Shown: in pieces, positions 1 to 6,898 of the stretch
Numbering within the stretch: the stretch's first letter is position 1
Layout: each line of letters begins with the position of its first letter
DNA from: Bacteroidota bacterium
GTDB lineage: Bacteria; Bacteroidota; Bacteroidia; Bacteroidales; VadinHA17
Assembly (NCBI GenBank): GCA_030613125.1
Contig: JAUWMO010000146.1
Span: 1-8,569 of the forward strand
Direction: 5' to 3'
Length of the DNA stretch: 8,569 bases
Notes under the pieces: generated by a model
What the model saw: the letters and a program-made list of their open reading frames with translations, nothing else
Told to the model about the DNA's origin: nothing
Database searches by the model: none
Position numbers and translations under genes: made by a program

Positions 1-1461
1 TACAGGCACAAAAAATAAATTATCCTGATTTTGGGTCAGTGTAATTGTGATCTCATTTTTGTTATCATCGAATATCCATGTGCCCGTTAGTTCGGGGTGC
101 CCTTTATTATACAACCATTGCTCAAAGAACTTTTCCAACTGCTCACCTGATACATCTTCTATTACATTCATAAAATCACTTGTTAAAACAATGCTGTCTC
201 TGTAGGTAGAATAATACTCTTTTAAACCATGCCAAAACAATTCATCACCAAGTTTATTCCTAAGCATATGTAATACCCATCCGCCTTTTTGATATGTGTT
301 TGGGCTTAATAACTCACGTAAATTCTCAATTACTGGAAATGAGACAAGGCCGGTATCTACAACAGGTAACGGGTTTCTATGAAAATAATTGATTACCCTG
401 GCTCTGTCACTTAACATACCCTTGACCAAATGTTCACGGCCATTCTTGTACTCCCAATAGAGATGTGTAAGATAGGTTGCAAATCCTTCACTTAACCAGG
501 CATGTGGCCAATCTTTCTCCGTGGCAGAATTACCAAACCACTGATGAGCAATTTCATGTGCAATCAGTCTTTCATTTTCACCTTTTCCGTTAATTGAGTA
601 CTCTGAATAAAAAATATTGCTGGCATTTTCACAAGCTCCATACATGGTTGTTGACTGGACATTGGCAAGTTTTTCATAGGGATATGTGCCCAAATGGTTT
701 ATATAATAATCCAAAACATTTACCGCAATTGCATAGTCATGGAATCCTTCTGTTTTGTTCTGAGGATAAACCCAACTCTCAACAGAGGTGCCTTTAACGT
801 TGGCAACATATTGTACTGCAAATCTCGCAACACCAATAACCATAACTTTTGTTGAGATAGGTACCGATTCCCGCCAATGAGATAGTTTCAGATTATCATT
901 TAGATTGGTTTCTTCAACCCTTAAACCATTACCAACTACCTGATAATAATTTGGAGCTGTTACAATCCAGTCTAAAGTTGCCTTATCTGACGGATGATCC
1001 ACACATGGCAGCCAGTGCCTTGCCCTGTCAGGGTAATTGTCTCCGAAGAAGGTTCTGTCACCAAACTTGTTTTTTCTTATAACAAGTCCATTAATTGGAA
1101 TACCCGAATAGCTGATCTCAATGTCATGAACTGTATCTTCTGTCTTATCAGCTGGAACATTGATGGTTAACCGGTTATTTTTGTGTTCATATTCCAATAG
1201 TGAACCGTTTTCTTTCACTGATGTTACCTTCATCCCCTTTCCGTCATTATTCTGGTTTACGAGATCAAGTATAAGACTTGGTTCACCCTTCATTAATTTA
1301 ACCTTTATCACTGTGTTACCTTCAATCTGATATGTATCATCATTAAGCTTAATGGTAAAGGTGTAATGTATAACATCTATATTCCAGTTCCTTGGATAAT
1401 TACTTGAAGCCCCCAAAAAAGCCGGAAGGCAAATAAATAAAAGAATAAGAATTCTGTTCAT
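1..1461 (-). CDS. Exported M1-family zinc aminopeptidase (3' end cut by window edge)
   Basis: The frame starts with ATG at 1461 and stays open for 487 codons to the left edge, so the C-terminus is missing. Translation gives a short hydrophobic Sec-type signal (MNRILILLFICLPAFLGA), an N-terminal beta domain, then the gluzincin catalytic domain. The zinc site is complete: HEIAH at residues 302-306 (ligands H302 and H306, general base E303), followed after exactly 18 residues by the third ligand E325 in LSEGFAT. A candidate transition-state tyrosine is Y390 in NTYQKGG. The substrate-amine motif, normally GxMEN, reads GACEN (275-279). M1 enzymes remove N-terminal residues from peptides; the signal suggests action in the periplasm or at the cell surface. 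No lipobox is seen at the single signal-region Cys. The start lies 29 bp after the stop of the upstream phosphoesterase on the same strand, suggesting co-transcription. No Shine-Dalgarno is evident. The family is certain; the exact specificity is not. Confidence 0.95.
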   Translation of the reverse strand, partial: MNRILILLFICLPAFLGASSNYPRNWNIDVIHYTFTIKLNDDTYQIEGNTVIKVKLMKGEPSLILDLVNQNNDGKGMKVTSVKENGSLLEYEHKNNRLTINVPADKTEDTVHDIEISYSGIPINGLVIRKNKFGDRTFFGDNYPDRARHWLPCVDHPSDKATLDWIVTAPNYYQVVGNGLRVEETNLNDNLKLSHWRESVPISTKVMVIGVARFAVQYVANVKGTSVESWVYPQNKTEGFHDYAIAVNVLDYYINHLGTYPYEKLANVQSTTMYGACENASNIFYSEYSINGKGENERLIAHEIAHQWFGNSATEKDWPHAWLSEGFATYLTHLYWEYKNGREHLVKGMLSDRARVINYFHRNPLPVVDTGLVSFPVIENLRELLSPNTYQKGGWVLHMLRNKLGDELFWHGLKEYYSTYRDSIVLTSDFMNVIEDVSGEQLEKFFEQWLYNKGHPELTGTWIFDDNKNEITITLTQNQDNLFFVPV

Positions 1462-1490
1462 CTAATTTTAAAGACAGTTTAAAGATAAGA

Positions 1491-3386
1491 TCATCTTAAA
1501 ACCAGTTGGTCAATCTCTTCAAGAGTATCGGGATTTATTACAACCATAGTAACTTTTCCCCCTTCAACAGTAAAAAGGCAGACGGCATTTTGAGTAGTAA
1601 AGCCAGATGTAAAAGGCGTCCAGGGAGTTTCCTGCTGAGCATAATATGGGGCACCTGCTGCACCATTATTTATCTGATAGACTTTTCTTTTTAGCTTTGT
1701 TTTTTTTCCTTTATAACCTTCGGGGTAAATAATTGTTTCCGGCCCAATTTCTGTTTTACAGTAGTTATGTTCATCGCCGGTTAAAAAAGCAACAACTTTA
1801 TTACTCTGGTTTATTGCAAGGTTAAGCAGTTGATCTCTTCTTTCTATGATCCCTTTATCAACTTTTTGTCCTGCAATCCATGGACGATAACTGTTATCTC
1901 CGTTATACCACATATCGTCATGAACATGCCCTCCGTTTGGGAAAAACGGTGTATGAATTGTAACAAAAATATGATCAATATTCTTATTGGATTCATACAT
2001 TTTCAAAGTTTTCCTGAACCATTTTAGCTGATTGTCCATAACATAACCATGAATATTACCTCCAATAACCGGGACCGACCCTATACTTGGTGTATACCAG
2101 TAATTTGAATTCAGGTTAATAATTGCCACATTATCATACGTGTAGTGGAAAACATTCTCATCATACGACGGAAAATCAATGTTTTTTGGGTTAGGGTCAT
2201 ATTTTGATCCGTCTTCACTTTGGGGGCCATTATGTGGATTGACAACAACTGATGCAAACAAAGCTTCAGCAGATTCTGTTTTATATGGGAATTTGTCAAT
2301 AGCAATTTTATATATTTTAGCTGAATCTTCAAGTACTATATTATATGCTTCATGATTTCCCATTCCCGGAATGACAGAGAAGTGGTGGCCAAAAGGGGCT
2401 ACTGCATTTTTCCAGTTATGATATTGCAATAACATATTATCCCTGTTGGTTCCATAACCGCCGATAAGATCACCGGTGAACTGCATAAACGCTATTTCAT
2501 GCCGGGCACCTACAGCCATGATCTTTTTTATGATATATGCATTTGCACCATAAAGGTTTCGCTCACCCCAGCCACTGCCTCCCCGTGAATCGCTGGAATA
2601 ACCAAACAGGAATTTTTTTCTGGTTCCGGGCACCGGACTGGTATTGAAGGAATAATTTTGTTCAAGCTCCCCATATCGCACTTTGTAAGCATATCTGGTA
2701 TCAGATTTTAATCCTGATATTTTTATTTCATGCCTGAAATCAGCTTTTTTGTCTTTAAAGACTATACCATCGACTTCAACCTCACAAATCGATTTCTCAC
2801 TGGTTTCAAAAGATATTATTTTACTTTCATGATCCGACAGATGTACAAACGGACCACTTATTATAGAATTTACCACTTTAAATGGTCCGGTTCCGTTAAA
2901 ACTAACCTTGCCATCGTAAATAATGTTGCCAACCTTATCTATAACCCTGTAACCAATAGTTCCCTTCCCTGATTCCTGCCAGCCTGTCATATCGAAAATA
3001 CCCCTTAGCTGATTAAAATCGACAGATGCCTTCCCTGAGATTATTCTGGCAGGACTGCTTCGATAAACAGGCATTGGGTATTTTGAATCGTTATAATTGA
3101 TCAGGCCATAGTAAATCATACCATTAAGTGTTTTTCTCTGGAAATCAAGATCAATTCCTTTTTCCGTACCATTGGGATTCCCTCTCATTTGTGAAAAAGT
3201 GTACCCATTCCTGTCAGGAGATACAATTAACTTTTCTCCAGTACCCGCCATAATATACAGGTTCCCTTCAGAATCTTTCTGGAATTGGGAAAGAACACCA
3301 GGGATTTCTTGTGCATTTGTATTTGGGAGATAACTACTGTAAGAGATAATAAAGCATAATAGGCTGATATTCAGCAATTTTTTCAT
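1491..3386 (-). CDS. Exported calcineurin-like metallophosphoesterase (purple-acid-phosphatase-like)
   Basis: I chose the ATG at 3386 (631 aa) because it puts two lysines directly before the hydrophobic signal core (MKKLLNISLLCFII, likely cleaved near NTNA/Q25-26). An in-frame ATG at 3410 would add 8 residues. After about 145 unassigned residues, a fibronectin-III-like domain (about 172-252) ends in SGLKSDTRYAYKVRYG, the arrangement seen N-terminal to purple acid phosphatase domains. The phosphoesterase domain (about 258-620) shows the motif series: SDSRGG (D266, R268), TGD (D306), GNHE (343-346), VTIH (H478) and GDEH (537-540). Two positions depart from the canonical set: motif I is D-x-R rather than D-x-H, and the last motif is GDEH rather than GHxH. 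It probably hydrolyses phosphate mono- or diesters outside the cytoplasm; the substrate cannot be read from the sequence. It is the first gene of a likely two-gene unit with the M1 aminopeptidase. Confidence 0.93.
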   Translation of the reverse strand: MKKLLNISLLCFIISYSSYLPNTNAQEIPGVLSQFQKDSEGNLYIMAGTGEKLIVSPDRNGYTFSQMRGNPNGTEKGIDLDFQRKTLNGMIYYGLINYNDSKYPMPVYRSSPARIISGKASVDFNQLRGIFDMTGWQESGKGTIGYRVIDKVGNIIYDGKVSFNGTGPFKVVNSIISGPFVHLSDHESKIISFETSEKSICEVEVDGIVFKDKKADFRHEIKISGLKSDTRYAYKVRYGELEQNYSFNTSPVPGTRKKFLFGYSSDSRGGSGWGERNLYGANAYIIKKIMAVGARHEIAFMQFTGDLIGGYGTNRDNMLLQYHNWKNAVAPFGHHFSVIPGMGNHEAYNIVLEDSAKIYKIAIDKFPYKTESAEALFASVVVNPHNGPQSEDGSKYDPNPKNIDFPSYDENVFHYTYDNVAIINLNSNYWYTPSIGSVPVIGGNIHGYVMDNQLKWFRKTLKMYESNKNIDHIFVTIHTPFFPNGGHVHDDMWYNGDNSYRPWIAGQKVDKGIIERRDQLLNLAINQSNKVVAFLTGDEHNYCKTEIGPETIIYPEGYKGKKTKLKRKVYQINNGAAGAPYYAQQETPWTPFTSGFTTQNAVCLFTVEGGKVTMVVINPDTLEEIDQLVLR

Positions 3387-3492
3387 GATTATAAAATTTA
3401 TTGAATCCATAAAATTAGAGAATTAGATGAAACAATCATTAAAATACCAATCATTAAATTTCTATTAACTGATATCATTAACTTTTTTAAGG

Positions 3493-3500
3493 TATTTTTG
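3493..3500 (+). promoter_or_regulatory. Possible Bacteroidota -7 box for the dehydratase gene
   Basis: TATTTTTG fits the Bacteroidota sigma consensus TAnnTTTG and ends 16 bases before the ATG at 3517, which would leave a very short 5' leader. No TTTG or TTG sits about 20 bp upstream, so the -33 element is absent and in this AT-rich spacer the match could be chance. No comparable box was seen on the opposite strand for the divergent phosphoesterase gene. Confidence 0.3.
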
Positions 3501-3516
3501 ATTAAAATATTTCATT

Positions 3517-4551
3517 ATGGATTTAAACGTAAAGTTGAAGATTCCAAAAGAATGGAGTTCATTCAAGACAATTGAAATGCATACCGGCGGTGAACCTTTA
3601 CGGATTTTTATTGATGGAATTCCTGATATTCAGGGTAAAACTATTCTTGAGAAGAAAAGATATTTTAGTGAAAAGTACGATTTTATCCGAACAGGTACAA
3701 TGTGGGAACCTCGTGGGCATGCTGATATGTATGGTGCAGTTTTGACTGAACCGGTAACTCCTGATGGAGATATAGGAGTATTCTTTTTGCATAATGAAGG
3801 CTATAGTACCATGTGTGGTCATGCAATTATAGCTTTGACCAGGCTGGTACTTGAAACAGGAATTGTGAAAAAAGAAGGTAACCGGCCCCAGGTTATGATC
3901 GATACACCATCAGGAAGAGTGAGATCTTACGCTAAGTGGAAAGGAGGAGAGATTACTGAGGTGAGTTTTCTTAATGTACCCTCTTTTCTTTTCCTGGAAA
4001 ATGAATCGATTAATGTTCCGGGAATTGGTCAGGTGGATTTTGATGTGGCATTTGGTGGGGCTTTCTATGCTATTTGTGATGTAAAGGAACTGGGCCTGAA
4101 CATGGACTCTACCGATTATATGAAACTTTTGGACTATGGAAAACGAATTAAGAAGGCAGTTGTTAGTAATTTTAATATTCGTCATCCTGAAAATAATGAA
4201 TTAAGTTTCCTGTATGGTACAATTTTTACCGGTAATCCATATAATTATAAACACCATAGCCGTAATGTGTGTGTGTTTGCTGATGGTGAAGTTGACAGGT
4301 CGGCCACCGGAACCGGTGTCAGCGCCAGGGCAGCGCTTCATTTTGCTAAAAGTGAGTTGAAAATTGGTGAAAAAATTACAGTTGAAAGTATTTTAGGTAC
4401 AACTATGGATGTAAAGATAACTGATGTCATCGATTATGGTCCTTATAAAGCAGTTATACCTGAAGTGACAGGAAATGCATGGTATACGGGACAAAATGAA
4501 TTCTGGTTTGATCCCGGGGATCCTTTAAAACAAGGATTTATTTTCAGATAG
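3517..4551 (+). CDS. trans-3-hydroxy-L-proline dehydratase (proline racemase superfamily)
   Basis: The protein has 344 residues, normal for the proline racemase superfamily. It begins with the family signature TIEMHTGGEPLR (18-29) and contains RGHADMYGA (66-74). The first catalytic position is Cys100 in TMCGHAII. The second, which is Cys in proline racemase and 4-hydroxyproline 2-epimerase (DRSPCGTG), is Thr264 here in DRSATGTGVSARAA (260-273). A Cys/Thr pair is the known hallmark of trans-3-hydroxy-L-proline dehydratase (EC 4.2.1.77), which eliminates water from trans-3-hydroxy-L-proline to give delta-1-pyrroline-2-carboxylate; the human homologue L3HYPDH has the same pair. The protein has no signal and should be cytosolic. 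The matching pyrroline-2-carboxylate reductase is not in the window. No Shine-Dalgarno precedes the ATG. The gene is divergent from the phosphoesterase, with a 389-bp gap to the Xaa-Pro aminopeptidase downstream. Superfamily is near-certain; the dehydratase activity is well supported but untested. Confidence 0.92.
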   Translation: MDLNVKLKIPKEWSSFKTIEMHTGGEPLRIFIDGIPDIQGKTILEKKRYFSEKYDFIRTGTMWEPRGHADMYGAVLTEPVTPDGDIGVFFLHNEGYSTMCGHAIIALTRLVLETGIVKKEGNRPQVMIDTPSGRVRSYAKWKGGEITEVSFLNVPSFLFLENESINVPGIGQVDFDVAFGGAFYAICDVKELGLNMDSTDYMKLLDYGKRIKKAVVSNFNIRHPENNELSFLYGTIFTGNPYNYKHHSRNVCVFADGEVDRSATGTGVSARAALHFAKSELKIGEKITVESILGTTMDVKITDVIDYGPYKAVIPEVTGNAWYTGQNEFWFDPGDPLKQGFIFR

Positions 4552-4585
4552 AATCATATTTGCATGGTATATTTGATGATTGAAA

Positions 4586-4604
4586 AGCCTGCTAAAAGCA
4601 GGCT
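4586..4604 (+). terminator. Perfect hairpin after the dehydratase gene; terminator or REP-like repeat
   Basis: AGCCTGCT-AAA-AGCAGGCT is a perfect 8-bp inverted repeat 35 bp after the dehydratase stop codon. It could end that transcript, but the tract after it (acagttcttta) is only moderately T-rich. It also resembles the hairpin at 4739-4757 in sequence style (AGCC..GGCT), so it may be one end of a dispersed repeat. Confidence 0.45.
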
Positions 4605-4646
4605 ACAGTTCTTTATTATAGTATTCTGATGCACAAGGTTAAAACC

Positions 4647-4694
4647 TGGTGTTAACCGGATTAAAGTTTGGAACAACACATCCGGATAACACCA
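4647..4694. repeat. Long inverted repeat, 15-bp arms with one mismatch
   Basis: The arm TGGTGTTAACCGGAT (4647-4661) is the reverse complement of ATCCGGATAACACCA (4680-4694) at 14 of 15 positions; the only mismatch is A4655 against A4686. The loop is 18 nt. Its right arm shares 4690-4694 with the next hairpin, so the two structures exclude each other. Confidence 0.75.
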
Positions 4695-4709
4695 TGATTT
4701 ATCATGGTG
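4690..4709. repeat. Perfect 9-bp inverted repeat overlapping the preceding hairpin
   Basis: CACCATGAT and ATCATGGTG are perfect complements around a central TT; sterically this gives an 8-bp stem with a 4-nt loop in RNA. Five bases are shared with the right arm of the hairpin at 4647-4694. Confidence 0.7.
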
Positions 4710-4738
4710 GGATAAGAATAAAAAAAGAGCGTGAGTCC

Positions 4739-4757
4739 AGCCCGTTTTAAGCGGGCT
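4739..4757. repeat. Hairpin AGCCCG/CGGGCT
   Basis: AGCCCG (4739-4744) pairs with CGGGCT (4752-4757) around a 7-nt loop, TTTTAAG, which can close further by T-A pairs. It mirrors the hairpin at 4586-4604 and may be the other boundary of the composite element. A short TTTA follows, too weak to claim a terminator. Confidence 0.6.
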
Positions 4758-4768
4758 TTAGTGAAAAT

Positions 4769-4790
4769 AATACGTATTTTAATACGTATT
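4769..4790. repeat. Twin 10-bp palindrome AATACGTATT, possible operator
   Basis: The self-complementary decamer AATACGTATT occurs at 4769-4778 and again at 4781-4790, separated by TT. The centres are 12 bp apart, so the pair also forms a larger inverted repeat. It lies about 150 bp upstream of the Xaa-Pro aminopeptidase start. It could be a binding site for a dimeric regulator or part of the neighbouring repeat; no regulator gene is nearby. Confidence 0.45.
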
Positions 4791-4940
4791 TCTAATTTAT
4801 AAATTTTTAAAAACAAATGTTAACCCGCAGTGTTCTCTTCACTAAACTTCTTTCAGTGTTTCAAACAAAAACATTGTGCATTAAGTGTACCTGAGCAAAG
4901 CTTTTGAACTTATATCCTGTTTTAAAAAGAAAGCACTAAA

Positions 4941-6743
4941 ATGACAACGGAAGGAAAACTCTCAGAATTAAGATCCAAGATGTCAGTTGCAGGCATCGAT
5001 TGCTATCTTATTACCATTACTGACCCGCATATGGGCGAATATGTCCCGGCTCATTGGCGTATAATCGAATGGTTCTCAGGTTTCACGGGATCAGCAGGAA
5101 CACTGGTCATAACAAAAGATTTTGCTGGTTTATGGACAGATTCCAGATACTTCCTTCAGGCTGAGAATCAATTAACTGGTACCGGGATATCACTGGTAAA
5201 ACTGAAAATTCCCCATACACCTGAATATATTAGCTGGATTGTGGATAATCTTTCTACGGGAAACACCCTTGGATATGATGGTGAACTGGTTTCAATCGTA
5301 CTGACAAACAAAATAACTAATGCCCTGGAAAAAAGAAATATACAAATAGACACATCTGTTGACCTTATCAGTGATATGTGGACAGATCGCCCGGGCTTTC
5401 CGGTGAGCCCTGTTTTTGAACATAAAAAGAAATTTGCCGGCCTTAGCAGGACAGAAAAGATTAGTCGGATCCGTAGTGAAATGGAGAAAGAGGAAATTGA
5501 TTACCAATTGCTAACTGCCCTGGATGATATTGCATTTACCTTTAATCTCAGGGCCAGTGACGTAAGTTACAGCCCGCTCTTACTATCCCATGCTCTTATA
5601 TCCAAAGATGCCTGTAAGCTGTTCGTTAATTCAGGAAGGATTGATACTCAATTGTCAGAAGATCTGGAAGGAGATGGAGTCGAAGTAATAGACTACAAAA
5701 TGATATATTCATATGTGGCCCGTATTCCGGATCCCTCAGTTCTGTCACTTTCACCCGGTGCAGTAAATACAAGGTTGTTCCATGCTATAACCCCCGGATG
5801 CAGGATAGAGGAAAGGATCAGTATTCCAACCAGAATGAAGTCTGTGAAAGGGCCGGTGGAACTATGGCATATCGATGAAACCATGGTAAAAGATGGTGTA
5901 GCTCTGAGTCGCTTTTTCTGCTGGCTTGAAGAAAATATTGGCCGTATCCGAATTACCGAAATGTCTTTGGCAGACAGGTTGGAGAAGTTCAGGGAAGAAC
6001 AGACCGGTTTTTTTGGCCCCAGCTTTGCAACCATTGCCGGGTACAGGGAAAATGGGGCCATTGTTCATTATAAAGCATCATCTGATACAGATAAAGTACT
6101 TGAACCCGACGGCATCCTGCTTTTAGATTCGGGAGGACAATATTTTGGGGGAACTACTGATATTACCAGAACTATTTCACTTGGAAATCCTTCAGCCCGG
6201 GAACGTAAAGATTTTACTCTTGCCTTGAAAGGTACTATCCAACTGGCGATGACAAAATTCCCGGTTGGGACTCGCGGCTATCAGATAGAGGCATTTGCTC
6301 GGAGGCCCCTATGGAATCATGGCATGAATTATGGTCATGGAACAGGCCATGGTGTAGGGTATTTTTTAAACGTACATGAGGGACCGCAAACAATTGGATC
6401 TGCAGCTTCCGGGAATCAGGATGTCGCTCTTGAGCCCGGCATGATCCTTTCGGATGAACCTGCTTTTTACAGGGAAGGGCAATACGGGATCAGAACTGAA
6501 AACCTGCTTGTAGTTGAACCAGACCGGGAAACCGATTCAGGAGTATTTCTCAAATTCAGAACATTGTCTTTGTGTTATTTGGATAATAAATTGATCGATC
6601 CTTCTTTATTTTTATCCGAGGAGTTGCAATGGGTGAACGATTATCATCAGCATGTTTTTGAGAAACTTTCTCCACATCTTGATCCGGCTACCATAAACTG
6701 GTTAAAAGAAAAAACCAAACTTATAAAAGTTTTAAAACAATGA
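4941..6743 (+). CDS. Xaa-Pro aminopeptidase (aminopeptidase P, family M24B), three-domain cytosolic form
   Basis: The 600-residue protein has the length and layout of the three-domain aminopeptidase P group related to eukaryotic XPNPEP1: two creatinase-N-like domains (about 1-155 and 160-305) followed by a pita-bread metallopeptidase domain (about 310-540) and a C-terminal tail ending in a lysine-rich stretch. All five dinuclear-metal ligands are visible: D396 in LLLDSGGQY, D407 in TTDITRT (11 residues later, as in E. coli PepP), H470 in GHGTGHGVG, E506 in SDEPAF and E520 in GIRTEN. The supporting histidines H376 (VHYKAS) and H479 (NVHEGP) are also present. The enzyme removes an N-terminal residue that precedes proline or hydroxyproline. 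No signal peptide is present, so it should be cytosolic. The chosen ATG follows an AAAGAAAG tract; M14 is an alternative but would cut into the first domain. The upstream gene is a hydroxyproline catabolic enzyme, which fits a proline-rich peptide diet. Confidence 0.96.
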   Translation: MTTEGKLSELRSKMSVAGIDCYLITITDPHMGEYVPAHWRIIEWFSGFTGSAGTLVITKDFAGLWTDSRYFLQAENQLTGTGISLVKLKIPHTPEYISWIVDNLSTGNTLGYDGELVSIVLTNKITNALEKRNIQIDTSVDLISDMWTDRPGFPVSPVFEHKKKFAGLSRTEKISRIRSEMEKEEIDYQLLTALDDIAFTFNLRASDVSYSPLLLSHALISKDACKLFVNSGRIDTQLSEDLEGDGVEVIDYKMIYSYVARIPDPSVLSLSPGAVNTRLFHAITPGCRIEERISIPTRMKSVKGPVELWHIDETMVKDGVALSRFFCWLEENIGRIRITEMSLADRLEKFREEQTGFFGPSFATIAGYRENGAIVHYKASSDTDKVLEPDGILLLDSGGQYFGGTTDITRTISLGNPSARERKDFTLALKGTIQLAMTKFPVGTRGYQIEAFARRPLWNHGMNYGHGTGHGVGYFLNVHEGPQTIGSAASGNQDVALEPGMILSDEPAFYREGQYGIRTENLLVVEPDRETDSGVFLKFRTLSLCYLDNKLIDPSLFLSEELQWVNDYHQHVFEKLSPHLDPATINWLKEKTKLIKVLKQ

Positions 6744-6819
6744 TCTTAATGTGACACGTAGCTAAATTTATTTATTAAGTTTTTAGAATTCTAATTCTGA
6801 ACTTTTTACTTTTGTCTTT

Positions 6820-6827
6820 TATCTTTG
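6820..6827 (+). promoter_or_regulatory. Possible Bacteroidota -7 box for the DUF481-like gene
   Basis: TATCTTTG matches TAnnTTTG exactly, 71 bases before the ATG at 6899, which leaves room for a leader of about 65 nt. A recognisable -33 TTTG at the usual spacing is absent. It follows a weak AT-only hairpin (about 6782-6801) and a T-rich tract after the peptidase gene, so the DUF481-like gene may well be a separate transcription unit. Confidence 0.38.
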
Positions 6828-6898
6828 TGAAGTGTACAGGTAAATTAAAGAAAGGTAATTAACAATTTGTTGTTTAATATTGGTAACAGTACAAATTA

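Larger units (their letters stand above)
4586..4757. repeat. Composite palindromic intergenic element between the dehydratase and Xaa-Pro aminopeptidase genes
   Basis: This 172-bp stretch lies in the 389-bp gap 4552-4940, in which I see no gene. It is bounded by two hairpins of similar type, AGCCTGCT/AGCAGGCT at the left and AGCCCG/CGGGCT at the right, and between them are two more inverted repeats (4647-4694 and 4690-4709). Such modular layouts are typical of dispersed REP- or BIME-like and MITE-like elements. Whether copies exist elsewhere in the genome cannot be seen from this window. From 4791 to 4940 I see only AT-rich leader sequence and no convincing promoter box. Confidence 0.5.

Noticed and set aside
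594..797. 67-codon plus-strand open frame within the M1 aminopeptidase region
   Set aside because: It is antisense to the catalytic domain, including GACEN, and shows no protein features of its own.
3411..3516. Promoter for the minus-strand phosphoesterase gene
   Set aside because: The region is AT-rich and must hold a promoter, but no TAnnTTTG with acceptable position was found on that strand.
3517..4551. Proline racemase or 4-hydroxyproline 2-epimerase
   Set aside because: Both need a second catalytic Cys in DRSPCGTG; here the residue is Thr264.
5693..6061. 122-codon minus-strand open frame inside the aminopeptidase P gene
   Set aside because: It lies wholly within a gene with intact metal ligands and conserved motifs; its translation has no recognisable domain, so it is a shadow frame.
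6782..6801. Rho-independent terminator after the aminopeptidase P gene
   Set aside because: The stem (AGAAT/ATTCT plus two or three flanking pairs) is almost all A-T and weak, although a T-rich tract follows; not strong enough to call.
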